Below, in pieces: positions 4,663 through 5,500 of a DNA stretch of 5,500 nucleotides (position 1 is its first letter; every line of letters starts with the position of its first letter). Made by a program: the position numbers and the translations under genes. Below the pieces are notes generated by a model. The model saw only the letters and a program-made list of their open reading frames with translations. It made no database searches and was not told where the DNA came from. The DNA comes from an uncultured bacterium (GTDB lineage Bacteria; Cyanobacteriota; Vampirovibrionia; Gastranaerophilales; Gastranaerophilaceae), in contig CAQTPN010000123.1 of NCBI GenBank assembly GCA_948888345.1, positions 1 to 5,500 of the forward strand, in the 5' to 3' direction.

Positions 4663-5500
4663 TTATTTTACAACAAACCTGTAAACCTTAAATTCGGCAG
4701 GTTTTAAAATATGGAAAGTTATCATATTTTCAATATTATTTAATAATTTCTTTTCAACAAACTGGCATTTGTTCATCTCATCATAGTCAAATTCAAAGAA
4801 CGAAACAAGAACCCTGTTTCCAAGCTTAATCTCACTTCCTTCAATAGTTTTACCTTTTACAACCTGCATGCTTGATGTTCCGTCAGGATTTTGAACACAC
4901 ATTTTTTCTGTAGGATTTTGACAATTGGCCACAATAAGAAAATTGCCTTCGCCGGATAAAATTTCCCATATTGAAAGTCCGTTCTTTGTTTCTTGAACAA
5001 GCTGTGCCTTACCGTTTAAAATAACGGATGAATTTTGCGTAAAATAATTTATAGCATTGAATTTTTCATAGAAATTCCAATCCTTATTTCTCTTCATTGA
5101 AACTTCATTTCCAATAATGTATTCAATGCCTGTTTTTGTAAAGCTTTCATCCCCGTCTATATATAAAGAAGGTCTGTTTGCATTTTTGCCGCCGGGTAAA
5201 AATTTATATTTGAACCATTTAAATAAAGCACCGTCTGCACCCAATTGCCCCGGGTACTGGTCTATCGCTTCAAATTCACCGTCTTGATTGTTATAAGTTT
5301 TTAAAATGGAAAGCGGATTTATCATACCGTTTTTAACATTGTATTTTTCAAGTGCTTCATTATCTTTAATAATTTGAGCCGGAGTTTTTGTATTTTGAGA
5401 TACAATGTCATTTCCCCATAATAAATCAAATCCCATGCCTATATGATATTCTCTGTAAAAATCATCCCACAGCATATATTCTGCTAAACATGCAAAATAG
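4663..5500 (-). CDS. C-terminal part of a possible GH13-like glycoside hydrolase (partial, cut by window edge)
   Basis: The frame is open to the right edge: the codons before the Met at 5475 read Tyr-Phe-Ala-Cys-Leu-Ala-Glu-Tyr, so that Met is internal and about 278 residues of a longer protein are visible. By pattern, Leu-Ala-Glu at the edge followed by a Gly-Phe-Asp-Leu-Leu segment resembles the beta-5 strand of alpha-amylase-family enzymes, whose Glu is the acid/base. The segment GIEYIIGNEVSM resembles the beta-8 'Tyr-x-Gly-x-Glu' region, followed by an aromatic helix (Phe-Tyr-Glu-Lys-Phe-x-Ala-Ile) and a beta-rich C-terminal domain ending Leu-Lys-Pro-Ala-Glu-x-Lys-Val-Tyr, as in the C-terminal sandwich of GH13 proteins. 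A canonical Asn-His-Asp motif of beta-7 was not found; the nearest acidic stretch is IDGDES. It may therefore be a divergent or inactive member, or another family. The CDS itself is secure; the family is tentative. It is convergent with the XRE gene and shares a terminator with it. Confidence 0.5.
   Translation of the reverse strand, partial: YFACLAEYMLWDDFYREYHIGMGFDLLWGNDIVSQNTKTPAQIIKDNEALEKYNVKNGMINPLSILKTYNNQDGEFEAIDQYPGQLGADGALFKWFKYKFLPGGKNANRPSLYIDGDESFTKTGIEYIIGNEVSMKRNKDWNFYEKFNAINYFTQNSSVILNGKAQLVQETKNGLSIWEILSGEGNFLIVANCQNPTEKMCVQNPDGTSSMQVVKGKTIEGSEIKLGNRVLVSFFEFDYDEMNKCQFVEKKLLNNIENMITFHILKPAEFKVYRFVVK

Noticed and set aside
4663..5475. Met at 5475 as the true start of the last gene
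   Set aside because: The frame stays open beyond it to the window edge, there is no Shine-Dalgarno sequence before it, and the upstream residues look like a continuing catalytic-domain strand.

Overview
The window is AT-rich outside one GC-richer gene. It holds four protein-coding genes in two convergent pairs: a TPR protein (+, 37-1830), a large glycine- and cysteine-rich pilin-like protein (-, 1900-4305), a small XRE-family regulator (+, 4380-4604), and the C-terminal part of a possible GH13-like glycosidase (-, running off the right edge). No tRNA, rRNA, CRISPR array or transposase was seen. The AT-rich coding style, a prepilin-type segment beginning Ala|Phe-Ser-Leu-Val-Glu-Met, and the glycine-rich surface protein are reminiscent of gut Gastranaerophilales (non-photosynthetic Cyanobacteria, 'Melainabacteria'). 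That assignment is an inference, and other AT-rich gut bacteria are not excluded.

Layout. The TPR gene has a consensus extended -10 only 7 nt before its ATG, an in-frame stop just upstream and no Shine-Dalgarno sequence, so its mRNA is probably leaderless. A hairpin at 1848-1874 separates it from the convergent pilin-like gene. That gene carries an N-methylation-type hydrophobic segment preceded by an unusually long leader. The leader appears to have been lengthened in frame by a palindromic repeat element (inverted repeats 4031-4043 and 4145-4157, inside a 174-bp unit bounded by 11-bp direct repeats). The mature part is glycine-rich, of the kind seen in tail-fibre and surface proteins, with a 14-cysteine domain in the middle.

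The XRE gene is divergent from the pilin-like gene. A perfect 19-bp palindrome (4329-4347) lies in the 74-bp gap between them and is a good candidate operator, so the regulator may control both itself and the surface protein. The strong rho-independent hairpin at 4611-4641 ends both the XRE gene and the convergent glycosidase-like gene.

The most interesting features are the in-frame repeat insertion in the prepilin leader and the regulator/palindrome/surface-protein cassette.
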